A stretch of DNA of 64,000 nucleotides from Candidatus Thiodiazotropha sp. 'RUGA' (GTDB lineage Bacteria; Pseudomonadota; Gammaproteobacteria; Chromatiales; Chromatiaceae), in assembly GCA_016842065.1 (NCBI GenBank), contig JAEPDS010000018.1, positions 1 through 64,000 of the forward strand. The letters run 5' to 3'. Below are positions 9,901 to 20,935 of this stretch, piece after piece. The translations under genes were made by a program, and so were the position numbers. How positions within the stretch are numbered: position 1 is the first letter of the stretch; every line of letters starts with the position of its first letter. The notes beneath the pieces are model-generated. The model worked only from the letters and a program-made list of their open reading frames with translations. It was not told where the DNA came from and made no database searches.

Positions 9901-9916
9901 TGCAAATAAAGTGCCA
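9901..9916 (-). promoter_or_regulatory. sigma-54 (-24/-12) promoter of the fliL operon
   Basis: Read on the minus strand the sequence is TGGCACTTTATTTGCA, matching the RpoN consensus TGGCAC-N5-TTGCA at every defined position, with the GG and GC doublets 10 nt apart. Transcription would start near 9889, about 23 nt before the fliL ATG. In gamma-proteobacteria with FleQ-type control, fliL operons are commonly RpoN-dependent. The activator gene is not in this window. Confidence 0.85.
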
Positions 9917-10276
9917 TGCAGTAAGTAAACGATTTTATCAAAAAAAACAATTAGTTATATTTTGTCATTCTTAAAAGGACAATTTCTTGACTCTCAATTG
10001 GAAGCCAGCCAGGCAATTTTCCGTCAGCTGTTTTTAGGAATCAGCTTCCACCTGATTGGGAAAGGCATTCCTGCATCCAAGGGAGTTTGGTAACCGGATT
10101 GGAGCGGATACAATGACTAATATGTTATGGAAGTGGATCCAAAATGGGTTGCGAGAGGAATTCGATATCATCATTCAGATCATGCAATGCTCGGAAAACG
10201 CTTTCATTCAACACGATTAAGTGCTATTAATTACCACAAGATACTGGCGTAACCCCATAATAAACTTGGTATTTAC
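9917..10276. other. intergenic region between divergent fliL and kinase genes
   Basis: Beyond the fliL promoter this stretch of about 360 bases holds no supported gene. It should contain activator sites for fliL and the promoter of the plus-strand kinase gene; I could not assign a clear -35/-10 pair. Confidence 0.5.
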
Positions 10277-12403
10277 GTGACCACACCAAACCAAGACAAG
10301 GCAATCGACGGAAAATTCTGCGATCTGCCATCCCCACCAGCCATACTCATTCAGCTGATCGATAGCTGTAATGACCCCAATGTCAGTTTTGAATCCTTGA
10401 GTGCAATCATTCAGCAGGATGCAGCGATCACCTCCCAGGTTATGGCGGCGGCAAACTCCCCTTTTTATCGGCAGTGGAACGAATTCACCAGCCTGCATCA
10501 CATGTTGGTGGTGCTGGGAATGAACAGCGTCCGAACCATCGCCATCAACAGCGCTGTTCAGCAATATTTCTCCAAACTGAGCGATACCATTGGACAGAGC
10601 CTTGATCTGATCTGGTCCAGATCCCTGTTCTGTGCCTTTGTGTGTCGCTCACTGGCCGACCTGACGGCCTACAAAATGCCTGAAGAGGCCTACCTGGCAG
10701 GCCTGCTGCATCGTTTGGGACAGCTCGCCCTGTTGCAGAAAGATGCCCAGGGATATCAAAAACTGGTCGATGCCAATTCTGAGATCGAAAAACAGCTCCA
10801 GCAGGAGTTGAAGCAATACGGCGTGAGCTATCCAGTGATCGGCTCGCAGATGATCGATCAATGGCAACTCCACAGTTTTCTGGCCGATGCGCTTCGCTAT
10901 CAGTATGAGCCGGCGGATCGGATCCTGGACAGCGCCCCACTGGTGAAATTGGTCAACCTCGGTTGTCAGCTCGCCCTGGGAGAGACCAAGCCGGATGACG
11001 CCGCGCTGACCCAGGCCGACAATCTGTTCGGCTTAAATCAATCGGTCATCGAGAAACTGACCGCCGAATCCTTCAAGCAGGCCACTGAGAGTGCCGGCAG
11101 CCTGGGTATTCCTTTTCTGAAAGTGGAACTGGATGATGACGATGAGGCAGATTCAGCCGCACATAGGATCGCACTGGCAGAGCGGGTAGAACAGGCCGCA
11201 CTGTTTGGCGGCAGCCTCACCCCTCCACCTGACAAGGCAGACCGCCACACCACTCTGCAGCAGATTCACCGGGATCTTGAACTGCTGTTTGGACTGAAAC
11301 GGGCCTGTTTTCTGCTCAAAGCCGATGAACAGGCCCTGTTACTCCCCTACTCTCCTGCCTCACGCGGCAGACAGCAGCAGCTTGAAGAGCTGAGCTTCGG
11401 TACAGAGACGGATCGCAGCCTGGCTGCCCTGGCCTTTAACAAGCAGATGAGGGTCACGACAGACGATGAGGCGCATCAAGCGAGCCTGACGGTCGCAGAC
11501 CAACAGCTGATGGGATTCATCGACAGTGAAGTCGTCTGCTACCTGCCATTGACAGCACAGCAACAGAGGCTGGGAGTTTTGGCGATCGGCCTGGAGAGGG
11601 ATCAGATACCGCTGTTTGAAACCCAACTGCCCATGCTGCATCTGTTCACCCGGCAAGCTTGTGAGACACTGCTGCGCCAGCAGGAGATGCGCCAGTCCCA
11701 ACAGCAACTCCTGGAGGATGAACGCGCCGCCTTCCACCTGGAGGCACGCAAGGTGGTGCATGAGGCGAACAATCCTCTGGGTATCATCAATAACTATCTG
11801 CACATCCTCGGCATGAAACTGGGTGAAAACCACGAGGTGCAGGAAGAGTTGGACATCATCAAGGATGAGATCAACCGGGTGGGGAAGATCCTGCTGCGTA
11901 TGCGTGACATTCCAGAAGAGCTGGAGCAACAGGAAAAGGGCTTGGATATCAATGCCTTAATCAAAGACCTTCACAAGCTGTTCCAGTCATCTCTGTTTGC
12001 CACTCACAACACCAACACGGAGGTTGATCTCGACCCCGATATCCCGTTAATCGCCTCCCGGCGCGGCCATATCAAGCAGATACTGACCAATCTCATCAAA
12101 AATGCAGTGGAGGCCATGCCAGAGGGAGGGAAACTGAGTATTGCCACCAGGGACAATGCCTATCTTAATGGTAAGGCACATATAGAAATTGAAGTGGTCG
12201 ACTCGGGCCCTGGAATCGATGCGGAGATTATGGATCAGCTGTTTTTACCTGGAAAAAGCACCAAGGATAGCAGCCACTCAGGATTGGGACTGGCCATAAT
12301 CAAGAGCCTGATGGACGAGCTGTCAGGGGTGGTCAATTGCACCTCCAACAGCAACTCCGGCACCCGGTTCCAACTTTTTTTACCGCGTTCGACGCAAGAG
12401 TAG
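10277..12403 (+). CDS. HDOD-GAF-histidine kinase
   Basis: A 708-residue soluble sensor kinase starting at GTG. Order: HDOD domain (about 10-200), a linker, a GAF-like domain (about 320-460), a HisKA-type dimerisation helix with phospho-acceptor His in VVHEANNPLGII (about 494), and an HATPase domain with N box NLIKNAVEAMPEGG, G1 box DSGPGID and G2 box SGLGLAI. No membrane segment is present. HDOD domains replace the HD phosphohydrolase residues and act as signalling modules. The response regulator gene begins 3 nt downstream, so the two form a two-component pair feeding into c-di-GMP metabolism. Its input signal is not apparent. Confidence 0.88.
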   Translation: MTTPNQDKAIDGKFCDLPSPPAILIQLIDSCNDPNVSFESLSAIIQQDAAITSQVMAAANSPFYRQWNEFTSLHHMLVVLGMNSVRTIAINSAVQQYFSKLSDTIGQSLDLIWSRSLFCAFVCRSLADLTAYKMPEEAYLAGLLHRLGQLALLQKDAQGYQKLVDANSEIEKQLQQELKQYGVSYPVIGSQMIDQWQLHSFLADALRYQYEPADRILDSAPLVKLVNLGCQLALGETKPDDAALTQADNLFGLNQSVIEKLTAESFKQATESAGSLGIPFLKVELDDDDEADSAAHRIALAERVEQAALFGGSLTPPPDKADRHTTLQQIHRDLELLFGLKRACFLLKADEQALLLPYSPASRGRQQQLEELSFGTETDRSLAALAFNKQMRVTTDDEAHQASLTVADQQLMGFIDSEVVCYLPLTAQQQRLGVLAIGLERDQIPLFETQLPMLHLFTRQACETLLRQQEMRQSQQQLLEDERAAFHLEARKVVHEANNPLGIINNYLHILGMKLGENHEVQEELDIIKDEINRVGKILLRMRDIPEELEQQEKGLDINALIKDLHKLFQSSLFATHNTNTEVDLDPDIPLIASRRGHIKQILTNLIKNAVEAMPEGGKLSIATRDNAYLNGKAHIEIEVVDSGPGIDAEIMDQLFLPGKSTKDSSHSGLGLAIIKSLMDELSGVVNCTSNSNSGTRFQLFLPRSTQE

Positions 12404-12406
12404 ACA

Positions 12407-14620
12407 ATGCATCCATACTATCCAACACCTTGGCGGGGAATTGAGGGTGATATATCCACCATACCCAATGACGCCAACAGCGAACAACGCAAGCAACAAC
12501 TGCATGCGCGTATCCTGATAGCGGATGACGAACCCAGAGCCAGAGCCAGCCTCAAGGAACTGCTGAGATTTACCGGACACGAGATAACCCTTGCCGAGAG
12601 TGGACGTGAGGCGATCGACCTACTCAACAGCAACAACTTCGACCTGATACTACTCGATCTCAACATGCCCGATCTGAATGGCCATAAGGTAATGGAGCAT
12701 ATCGATCAGTACAGTATCGATTGTGACATTGTGATCATCAGCGGTGAAGCCACTTTTGATCACGCCTCACTGGCGTTACGTAACGGGGCAAAGGATTTCC
12801 TGCGTAAGCCCTACCAGCCAGAAGAGCTGTTGCGCACCATCGACAACACCCTTGATCATCGCCGTCTGAAAATCGAGAACAAGCTGATCAGCCAGCGTCT
12901 CAATGAATCGGAGACGTTGCATAAGTTCATCGTCAATAACTCACCCGACATGATCTACCTGCTGGATCAGGAGGGTCGCTTCGCCTTCATCAACGACCGG
13001 GTGGAAGGATTGCTGGGATATGATCCTAAAGAGATCATTGGGCAGCACTTCTCTAAACTGATCTTTGAGGAGGATATCAACCAGGCCAACTACACGTTCA
13101 ACGAACGACGCACTGGCGACCGGGCCACCCGCAGTACCGAACTGAGGCTGAACTGTAAAATCAACGATGGTCCCCGCTATTTCGAATCCAGAACCGTACC
13201 CATTGAGCTGAGCTCCATCGGCATCTATTCGGTCGGGGAGGATAATGAGAAATCCTTTATCGGCACCTATGGGGTTGCCAGGGATATCACCGAGCGCAAA
13301 CAGGCGGAAGAGCTGATCAAATATCAGCTGCATCATGACCTGTTGACCAATCTGCCAAACCGTACCCTGTTCCGCGATCGCCTCAACATGGCCATGGCCC
13401 ACTCCAAACGCTCCGGTAAAAAGCTGGTTGTGATGTACCTGGATATGGACCGGTTCAAGATCATCAACGACTCGCTGGGTCACTACGTAGGTGACGAACT
13501 GCTGAAGATGGTGGGTCAGCGTCTGCGCAGTGAACTGCGGGAAGCGGATACCCTGGCGCGTGTTGGTGGTGACGAATTCAATCTGTTGATACCTGAGATC
13601 AACGATATTCAGGATGCACGCAATCTGGCCGAGAAAATTTTGCGCCTCACCGCAGAACCTTTCCTGATCAAAAACGAAGAGATCTTTATCAGCTTCAGTA
13701 TCGGTATATCGGTCTATCCATCAGATGGCGACACCAAAGACTCTCTGATCAAGCATGCCGATATCGCCATGTACAAGGTGAAAAACTCCGGCAAGAACGG
13801 TTATGCCTTCTATTCAGACCGGATGAAAAGCCATTTTGCCGCCTCCCTGGACATTGAAAACGGTCTGCGTAAAGCCATCTCCACGGATGAACTCTGTCTC
13901 TACTATCAGCCGCAATACAACACCAGGGAAGGCAAAATTGTCGGTGTGGAGGCGCTGGTGAGATGGCAGCATCCGGACAAAGGCATCATACAACCCAGCG
14001 AGTTCATCAATGTCGCTGAAGAGTCGGGGCTGATCGTACCGCTGGGCGAGTGGGTATTACGCAAAGCCTGTCAGGATATGCAGCGCTGGCAAACCGAAGA
14101 GAACATCCAACTGAGTCTGTCGGTGAATATCTCCGTGCAGCAACTCGAGATGGATCAATTCGTCAATAAAACCCTGGCGATCATCAAACGCCATAACCTG
14201 GATCGAAATGTTCTGGAACTTGAGATTACCGAACATGCCATCATGCAGGATATGGAAAAGGCCATCGATACCCTCTCCCGCTTGTCCCACAGAGGCATAA
14301 GGATCGCTATCGACGACTTTGGCACCGGATACTCCTCCCTGGGTTATCTGCAATCCCTGCCGATCAATACCCTGAAGATGGACCGCTCCTTTGTCGAAGG
14401 CATCAAATCCAAGGGCGACAACTCCATCGTTACCGCAATCATCTCTATGGCCCGAGGGCTCAATCTGGATCTGATCGCCGAAGGGGTTGAAAGCCAGACA
14501 CAGATCGATCAACTCAACAGTGCCGGCTGCCATCTGGCACAGGGTTTTTTCTACAGCCGTCCCCTGCCGGAAGACGAGTTTCTGCAGGTATTCAAGTCTC
14601 AGCCAAACCCAATCAACTGA
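12407..14620 (+). CDS. response regulator with PAS, GGDEF and EAL domains
   Basis: A 737-residue protein. A receiver domain (about 30-145; acceptor Asp in LILLDLNMPD near residue 83; conserved Lys in LRKPYQP) is followed by a PAS domain (about 170-300), a GGDEF domain with an intact ARVGGDEF signature (about 390) and an EAL domain with VEALVRW (about 514) and DDFGTGYSSL. Both the cyclase and the phosphodiesterase signatures are complete, so it may make or break c-di-GMP depending on phosphorylation. It is cotranscribed with the HDOD kinase. The first 25 residues are poorly conserved in appearance and an internal start cannot be excluded. Confidence 0.9.
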   Translation: MHPYYPTPWRGIEGDISTIPNDANSEQRKQQLHARILIADDEPRARASLKELLRFTGHEITLAESGREAIDLLNSNNFDLILLDLNMPDLNGHKVMEHIDQYSIDCDIVIISGEATFDHASLALRNGAKDFLRKPYQPEELLRTIDNTLDHRRLKIENKLISQRLNESETLHKFIVNNSPDMIYLLDQEGRFAFINDRVEGLLGYDPKEIIGQHFSKLIFEEDINQANYTFNERRTGDRATRSTELRLNCKINDGPRYFESRTVPIELSSIGIYSVGEDNEKSFIGTYGVARDITERKQAEELIKYQLHHDLLTNLPNRTLFRDRLNMAMAHSKRSGKKLVVMYLDMDRFKIINDSLGHYVGDELLKMVGQRLRSELREADTLARVGGDEFNLLIPEINDIQDARNLAEKILRLTAEPFLIKNEEIFISFSIGISVYPSDGDTKDSLIKHADIAMYKVKNSGKNGYAFYSDRMKSHFAASLDIENGLRKAISTDELCLYYQPQYNTREGKIVGVEALVRWQHPDKGIIQPSEFINVAEESGLIVPLGEWVLRKACQDMQRWQTEENIQLSLSVNISVQQLEMDQFVNKTLAIIKRHNLDRNVLELEITEHAIMQDMEKAIDTLSRLSHRGIRIAIDDFGTGYSSLGYLQSLPINTLKMDRSFVEGIKSKGDNSIVTAIISMARGLNLDLIAEGVESQTQIDQLNSAGCHLAQGFFYSRPLPEDEFLQVFKSQPNPIN

Positions 14621-14938
14621 ACGACGCCAATTTGCGGTTTCCTTATATCAAGGGAAGAGGCCTTCTTATCGATGGTTGTCTCACCATCAAGCAACGCAAT
14701 CCAAGTTTCTCAGAGCGCTTTGTCTTTGAAGCATCGAGCATCGGTATCGAGACGGAAAACTCGCAAGATATCGATTTTGAAATCTGCCTGACACGCGCTT
14801 TCAAGGCCCTAAGGTAAATCTACCTGCCGGCATAGTCTCATGGTAGGATAACGGCCGAAAACTGGTCGGCAGAATCACACCCAGGTCAGTGTGTGATTCG
14901 TAGGCCACACCACAACAGTCAATCTAGATACAGGTTCC
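14621..14938. other. intergenic region with a 9-bp inverted repeat
   Basis: No gene is supported. The clearest structure is GAATCACAC / GTGTGATTC (14872-14880 and 14891-14899), a perfect 9-bp stem with a 10-nt loop located 40 nt before ettA. It could be an operator or a leader hairpin for ettA; there is no T-run after it, so it is a poor terminator. Confidence 0.55.
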
Positions 14939-16600
<1,662 letters not shown>

Positions 16601-16603
<3 letters not shown>

Positions 16604-16633
16604 GGCCTGTTAACACTAATCCAATTGGCCCTA
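16601..16633 (+). repeat. 33-bp interspersed repeat, copy 1
   Basis: This sequence starts with the ettA stop codon itself, TAGGGCCTGTTAACAC, and ends GGCCCTA, so it has 7-bp inverted ends (TAGGGCC/GGCCCTA). A second copy at 26409-26441 differs at one position and also touches the end of a gene. It is probably a genome-wide short repeat; function is unknown, possibly transcript 3'-end processing. Confidence 0.8.
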
Positions 16634-16641
16634 AGCAGAAC

Positions 16642-16660
16642 CGCCCCCACTTTGGGGGCG
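16642..16660. terminator. GC-rich hairpin between convergent ettA and nfsA
   Basis: CGCCCCC, a 5-nt loop, then GGGGGCG make a perfect 7-bp stem 40 nt after the ettA stop. No T-run follows on either side, so intrinsic termination is uncertain; mRNA 3'-end protection is an alternative. Confidence 0.45.
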
Positions 16661-16928
16661 ATGAATAGTTTGATCAAAGGTGCTGTGGAAGCCTACCTGA
16701 CAGCACCTAAAGCGACAGACTCAGCGATGCTCCATGGAACAGGTTCGCCTGCCAATCCATCACCCGTGCTTGATAAACCAGCCGCCGGCTATTGATCTGG
16801 CTGACGATGCCTCGCCGCAGGTTTCCGCAGCCACACACCACACAGGGTTTCGCCTTGAGACTGAACATTCAACAGAAGCTGCATCGGCTGTCGAAGTATC
16901 TTTCCAGCCTCCGCACTATCATCAAGCA

Positions 16929-17669
16929 TTAGCAGACGAAGAAGCCCCTGGAACGCAGAAATTCAAGTATATGTTCCCGTTTCTTACCCTGCATGGCCTG
17001 TGCGGTGGCATTCGACCAGTCGCTCAGTTTCACATTGGACCCACGACTGGCATAGTATTTTGACATCCGCTCATCATAGTCAGCCAAACTCTGCGGATCC
17101 ATCTCCTGATATCGATCCTGATGCAGAATGGACTCAACCGGCATCCTGGGTTTCACCTCGGTATTCGCATCCGGCCAGCCCAGACACATGCCAAACAGTG
17201 GCACCACTCGATGGGGCAGATCGAGCTGCTCCACAATCACTTCAGGTTGATTGCGAATACCGCCGATAAAGACCCCTCCCAGACCTTGGGATTCGGCGGC
17301 CAGCATCACATTCTGGCCCATCAGTGCCACATCGATTACCGCAGCCAGTCCATGTTCGCTATACCCTTCCAGGCTACCCTCGCCCACAGCTTCACAGGCC
17401 TGGTTGATGCGCCTGAGGTCAGCACAGAAAACCAGAAACTCGGCCGCCTTCTCAATCCATATCTGACCACCTGCGGCAAGCGCAATCGCCTGTCTCTTTT
17501 GCGGGCTTGTGACCCGGATGACGGAATAGGCCTGGATAAAACTTGATGTCGCCGCAGCCTGACCACAACTGATCAACGCCTCCAACTGCCCGGGTTCCAG
17601 AGGTTTATCGAGAAACCGCCTCACTGAGCGGTGATTGATCTGTAATTGCTGTGTTGCTGTCAGTGTCAT
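16929..17669 (-). CDS. nfsA: NfsA-type NADPH nitro/flavin reductase
   Basis: A 246-residue member of the nitroreductase family, length typical of NfsA. It has the N-terminal INHRSVRRF motif that contacts FMN phosphate, a central GLGGVFIGGIRN segment and the FGMCLGWPD motif characteristic of the NfsA/Frp branch. Such enzymes use NADPH and FMN to reduce nitroaromatics, quinones or free flavin in the cytoplasm. It is convergent with ettA and appears to be a single-gene unit. The physiological substrate cannot be deduced. Confidence 0.9.
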   Translation of the reverse strand: MTLTATQQLQINHRSVRRFLDKPLEPGQLEALISCGQAAATSSFIQAYSVIRVTSPQKRQAIALAAGGQIWIEKAAEFLVFCADLRRINQACEAVGEGSLEGYSEHGLAAVIDVALMGQNVMLAAESQGLGGVFIGGIRNQPEVIVEQLDLPHRVVPLFGMCLGWPDANTEVKPRMPVESILHQDRYQEMDPQSLADYDERMSKYYASRGSNVKLSDWSNATAQAMQGKKREHILEFLRSRGFFVC

Positions 17670-17985
17670 GGAAGATCGGCCCCCATAAGAATCCGCATAA
17701 CCGGCTCAAGTTATCTATTTGCTGATAAAAAACATCCACAAGGGTAATCAATAAGTTTAATGACGCGATGGGGCTGCGATTAAACCAGAAGTTAGATCCT
17801 CAAGTAATAATCCAGTCAAACGCTATATTTTAATAAGCGCTCTATATCGCCAGCAGGTTCACCGGTGGAACAAGCAGTTCAGATTTAGTGCCCAGTTGCA
17901 GACCCCACTCCGCAACATCCTGCTGCCAAGTGTCGTTGAGCAGTCAAAAAACAGGTCGATTGATGAAACTTGACCGAATAATGAA
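17670..17985. other. intergenic region between divergent nfsA and sensor kinase
   Basis: About 316 bases without a supported gene. It holds the promoters of the flanking divergent genes, but I see no confident promoter or operator motif. Confidence 0.5.
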
Positions 17986-19857
17986 ATGGATGTTGCCATG
18001 TTGATACGACTATTACAATCCACATACTACTGGATATTTCCAATCATATTCTGGCTGGCACTGACCCTGGTCTCTTTGATTTGGAATCTGAGCGTTATCG
18101 ACAACTCTGTAGAGAAGATTGCCTTTGAGCGCGGCCAAATCATGTATGAGATGGTCAGGCTGACAAAAATCAATCCGGTATTGATGGCAAATGACCCCAC
18201 CCTCTTCAAAAAGCAGAACGTTAAGGATATTCAGTATCGAGCCGTTTCATCCAAACCCATGAATCCGGAAAATATCTCTGACACCTGGGAGAGCCAGGCA
18301 TTAAGTCAGTTTGCACAAGGTACGAATTTCAAATTCGAGGGATTTCTGAATCAGCAACCGGCCTACTTCAGATACATTGGTCCGGTGTATATGCAGGAAC
18401 AGTGTCTTCAATGCCATGGGTATGAGGGCAAAGTTGTCGGTGGTGTGCGTGGCGGCATTAGCGTGAAAGTGCTGGCGGAACCGATTATCGCCGCCCAGAG
18501 TGAAGCCAAGCGGAACATGACACTGCTCCACTTCATCGGTTTTCTGTTGATCGCAGTGACCAGTAATTTTCTCATGAGTCAACTCAGAAAACACTGGCTG
18601 ACACTGAAACTGACACAACATGACTTAAAGGATAAAGAACAATTCCTCAGCGACGTCACCAACAGCATGAGTGAAGGTTTCGTAGTACTGGACAATGGTG
18701 GTGTCGTTAAATATGCCAACCCCGAAAGCGCACGCCTGATCGGATGGACTAAAAATGAGATGTTGGGCAAGCAGTTCAGTCAGATTGTCTATGGTGAGAA
18801 AAAACCGGCTAAAGAGAAAAATGTCAAAACGATCGTCATGGACACCTTGAATGACGGTGTAATACGCGCTGACAATGATGATCTCTTTTCACACAAATCC
18901 GGACATGAAATCGATATCGTTTTTTCAGTATCCCCAATGCTGCAGAATGAAAATGATAAACGGGTCGTGTTGACATTCAGTGACATCTCGGAACGTAAAC
19001 GTGCCGATAGAGAGCGCATGGATCTGGAGCGTCAGCTGAATCAGACGCATAAAATGGAAGCGGTGGGACAGTTGGCCGGGGGCATCGCCCATGAGATCAA
19101 CACCCCAATACAGTACATCGGTGACAATCTGAAGTTCATCAAAGAGTCACAGCAGGATATGCAAAACCTGTTGCAGGACTACGCCGAACTCTCAGGCAAA
19201 GCAAAACAGCAACCTGAACTGCAAGCCGAACTGGAAAAAATTGACGAAACCATTGAAGAGATCGACTTGGAGTATCTTACTGAGGAGACCACCAATGCCA
19301 TCGATCAATCCATAACCGGCGCCTCGCAGGTGGCCAGAATTGTATTGGCAATGAAAGAGTTTGCTCATCCAGGTGGTAAAGATATGGCTTTGGCCGACCT
19401 GAATCGTATTGTCAGTAATGCGGTAGCGGTATGTAAGAACGAGTGGAAATATGTTGCTGACACCAAGTTGCAACTGAGTGATAACCTGCCAGATGTGAAG
19501 TGCCTGGCAGGAGAGGTGTCTCAGGTTGTACTGAATATCATCGTCAACGCAGCCCACGCCATTGAAGCAGCCAAACGGGAAGAGAAAGGCACGATCACCA
19601 TCTCCACAGAGTTAAAGGACGAGCAGGTGGAAATCCGTGTCAGTGACACCGGAACCGGCATACCCGAAGAGGCCCAGGAGTATGTATTCAATCCATTTTT
19701 CACCACCAAGGGTGTAGGGCGAGGTACCGGCCAGGGCCTGGCTATCGCCCAGGACATCATCGTGGGTAAGCATCAGGGAGAACTTCTGTTTGAAACGGAA
19801 CAGGGAGTTGGCACGACGTTCATCATTCGCCTACCGTTAAGCAGTGAGGTGGCATGA
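17986..19857 (+). CDS. DUF3365 haem-sensor PAS histidine kinase
   Basis: A 623-residue membrane sensor kinase. A membrane helix (about 10-30) is followed by a periplasmic DUF3365 (Tll0287-like) domain with a c-type haem motif CLQCHG (about 140), a second helix (about 182-200), a PAS domain (about 225-340), a HisKA region with GGIAHEINTPIQY (about 365) and an HATPase domain ending GRGTGQGLAIAQDI. The haem motif suggests sensing of redox state, oxygen or NO in the periplasm. No response regulator is adjacent, so it is an orphan. The start chosen is the first of two Met codons 12 nt apart; neither has a strong ribosome binding site. Confidence 0.88.
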   Translation: MDVAMLIRLLQSTYYWIFPIIFWLALTLVSLIWNLSVIDNSVEKIAFERGQIMYEMVRLTKINPVLMANDPTLFKKQNVKDIQYRAVSSKPMNPENISDTWESQALSQFAQGTNFKFEGFLNQQPAYFRYIGPVYMQEQCLQCHGYEGKVVGGVRGGISVKVLAEPIIAAQSEAKRNMTLLHFIGFLLIAVTSNFLMSQLRKHWLTLKLTQHDLKDKEQFLSDVTNSMSEGFVVLDNGGVVKYANPESARLIGWTKNEMLGKQFSQIVYGEKKPAKEKNVKTIVMDTLNDGVIRADNDDLFSHKSGHEIDIVFSVSPMLQNENDKRVVLTFSDISERKRADRERMDLERQLNQTHKMEAVGQLAGGIAHEINTPIQYIGDNLKFIKESQQDMQNLLQDYAELSGKAKQQPELQAELEKIDETIEEIDLEYLTEETTNAIDQSITGASQVARIVLAMKEFAHPGGKDMALADLNRIVSNAVAVCKNEWKYVADTKLQLSDNLPDVKCLAGEVSQVVLNIIVNAAHAIEAAKREEKGTITISTELKDEQVEIRVSDTGTGIPEEAQEYVFNPFFTTKGVGRGTGQGLAIAQDIIVGKHQGELLFETEQGVGTTFIIRLPLSSEVA

Positions 19858-19935
19858 GCGAACAAGCGAAGTACGCTGCCAAGTAGAGTTTCTTTGGTTT
19901 AATCGGCGTTTAAACAGCCGACTGCCATCATTAGC

Positions 19936-20724
19936 TTATACCACCGCTAGCAGGCCAGCCTCATCGCCACGGAATTGAGGCGAGTGGAGTTCGCCACGCT
20001 GATGATGGGCTATGCGGGTAAGCATCATCTCTACCGAGATTTCATCGCTGGGCACTCCGTTACTTTTTAATTCATCATAGTAGTGATAAAAACGCTTCCA
20101 GGTGATCTTTCGGGTGGCGTTTCGCTGCCGGGTCACCAGATCGTTAACCCCAACAAAGAGTGCTTCGATGCGTTCCCACTCACGATACTTCGACGGGTTA
20201 TCAATGCCGGACTTCCTGAGTCTCAGCTGTGCCTGATGCTGGGTCATGCCACGGGTAAAACGGCCGTTTATGTAGAGCAAACCCTGCATCACCCGGGAGG
20301 TCGGAGGGCGCTGCTGCCAGGCTTCGACATTTTCAGCCTCGGAGAAGAGACGCCTGATGGTGTAATTAGCCATCGTTTTATTCATCTTCACAGCGCCCGC
20401 TATTTTGAAATGTTTCAATATTTCCACCTGGCGTGGAGTAGCGCAATGTGACAACCCCTGTATATGGTATAACTCCTTGATCGTTAGAGCCTCAAGCAGA
20501 CCGACTCCCATCTTATTCAAGCGTTCCAACCACTCACCCTCGATCGGTCTCTCCGGTAGCTTTTGATTTGTTGATGGAGACTGTGCAAGCTCCAATGCAA
20601 TCTTTACCTGAACCTGAAGTTCTGCTGTCGCCTGCAGCTGTTTTCTCTTTTTCTCTGCCAAATCCAAAGTAAAAAATGTGGCAACAAGAGTCGCTACATA
20701 TCCTTCCCTGTTGAAGGTTTCCAT
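19936..20724 (-). CDS. protein of unknown function, 262 residues
   Basis: Not recognised. The chosen ATG gives METFNREGYVATL and follows a GGAG ribosome binding site at 8 nt; a longer frame begins 21 nt upstream without one. The N-terminus is a charged helix (LAEKKRKQLQATAELQVQV), the rest is basic, tryptophan- and arginine-rich and soluble. The C-terminal half (KREYREWERIEALFVGVND-like region) is probably helical. It is convergent with the haem-sensor kinase and divergent from a dehydrogenase; no functional context is visible. Confidence 0.65.
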   Translation of the reverse strand: METFNREGYVATLVATFFTLDLAEKKRKQLQATAELQVQVKIALELAQSPSTNQKLPERPIEGEWLERLNKMGVGLLEALTIKELYHIQGLSHCATPRQVEILKHFKIAGAVKMNKTMANYTIRRLFSEAENVEAWQQRPPTSRVMQGLLYINGRFTRGMTQHQAQLRLRKSGIDNPSKYREWERIEALFVGVNDLVTRQRNATRKITWKRFYHYYDELKSNGVPSDEISVEMMLTRIAHHQRGELHSPQFRGDEAGLLAVV

Positions 20725-20935
20725 ACACAATCTCCAGTTCAGCAATTTCGCGATAGTATAGGAATTTGCTATATATCGAGGTGCGAGCCGCGTCTCAATA
20801 TACCAAGCTGTTTTTCGAGGTTCCTATCATCACCGATTGAAAAAAATAACGAAAAATCACAAAACACTGCTAAATTAGATCCCTGGTTCAAGTCATCGAT
20901 TGGATGACTATAGCTCACCATTTTTGTTTGCGGAT

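Noticed and set aside
14632-14817. 61-residue frame after the GGDEF-EAL gene
   Set aside because: No ribosome binding site or family; composition not clearly coding.
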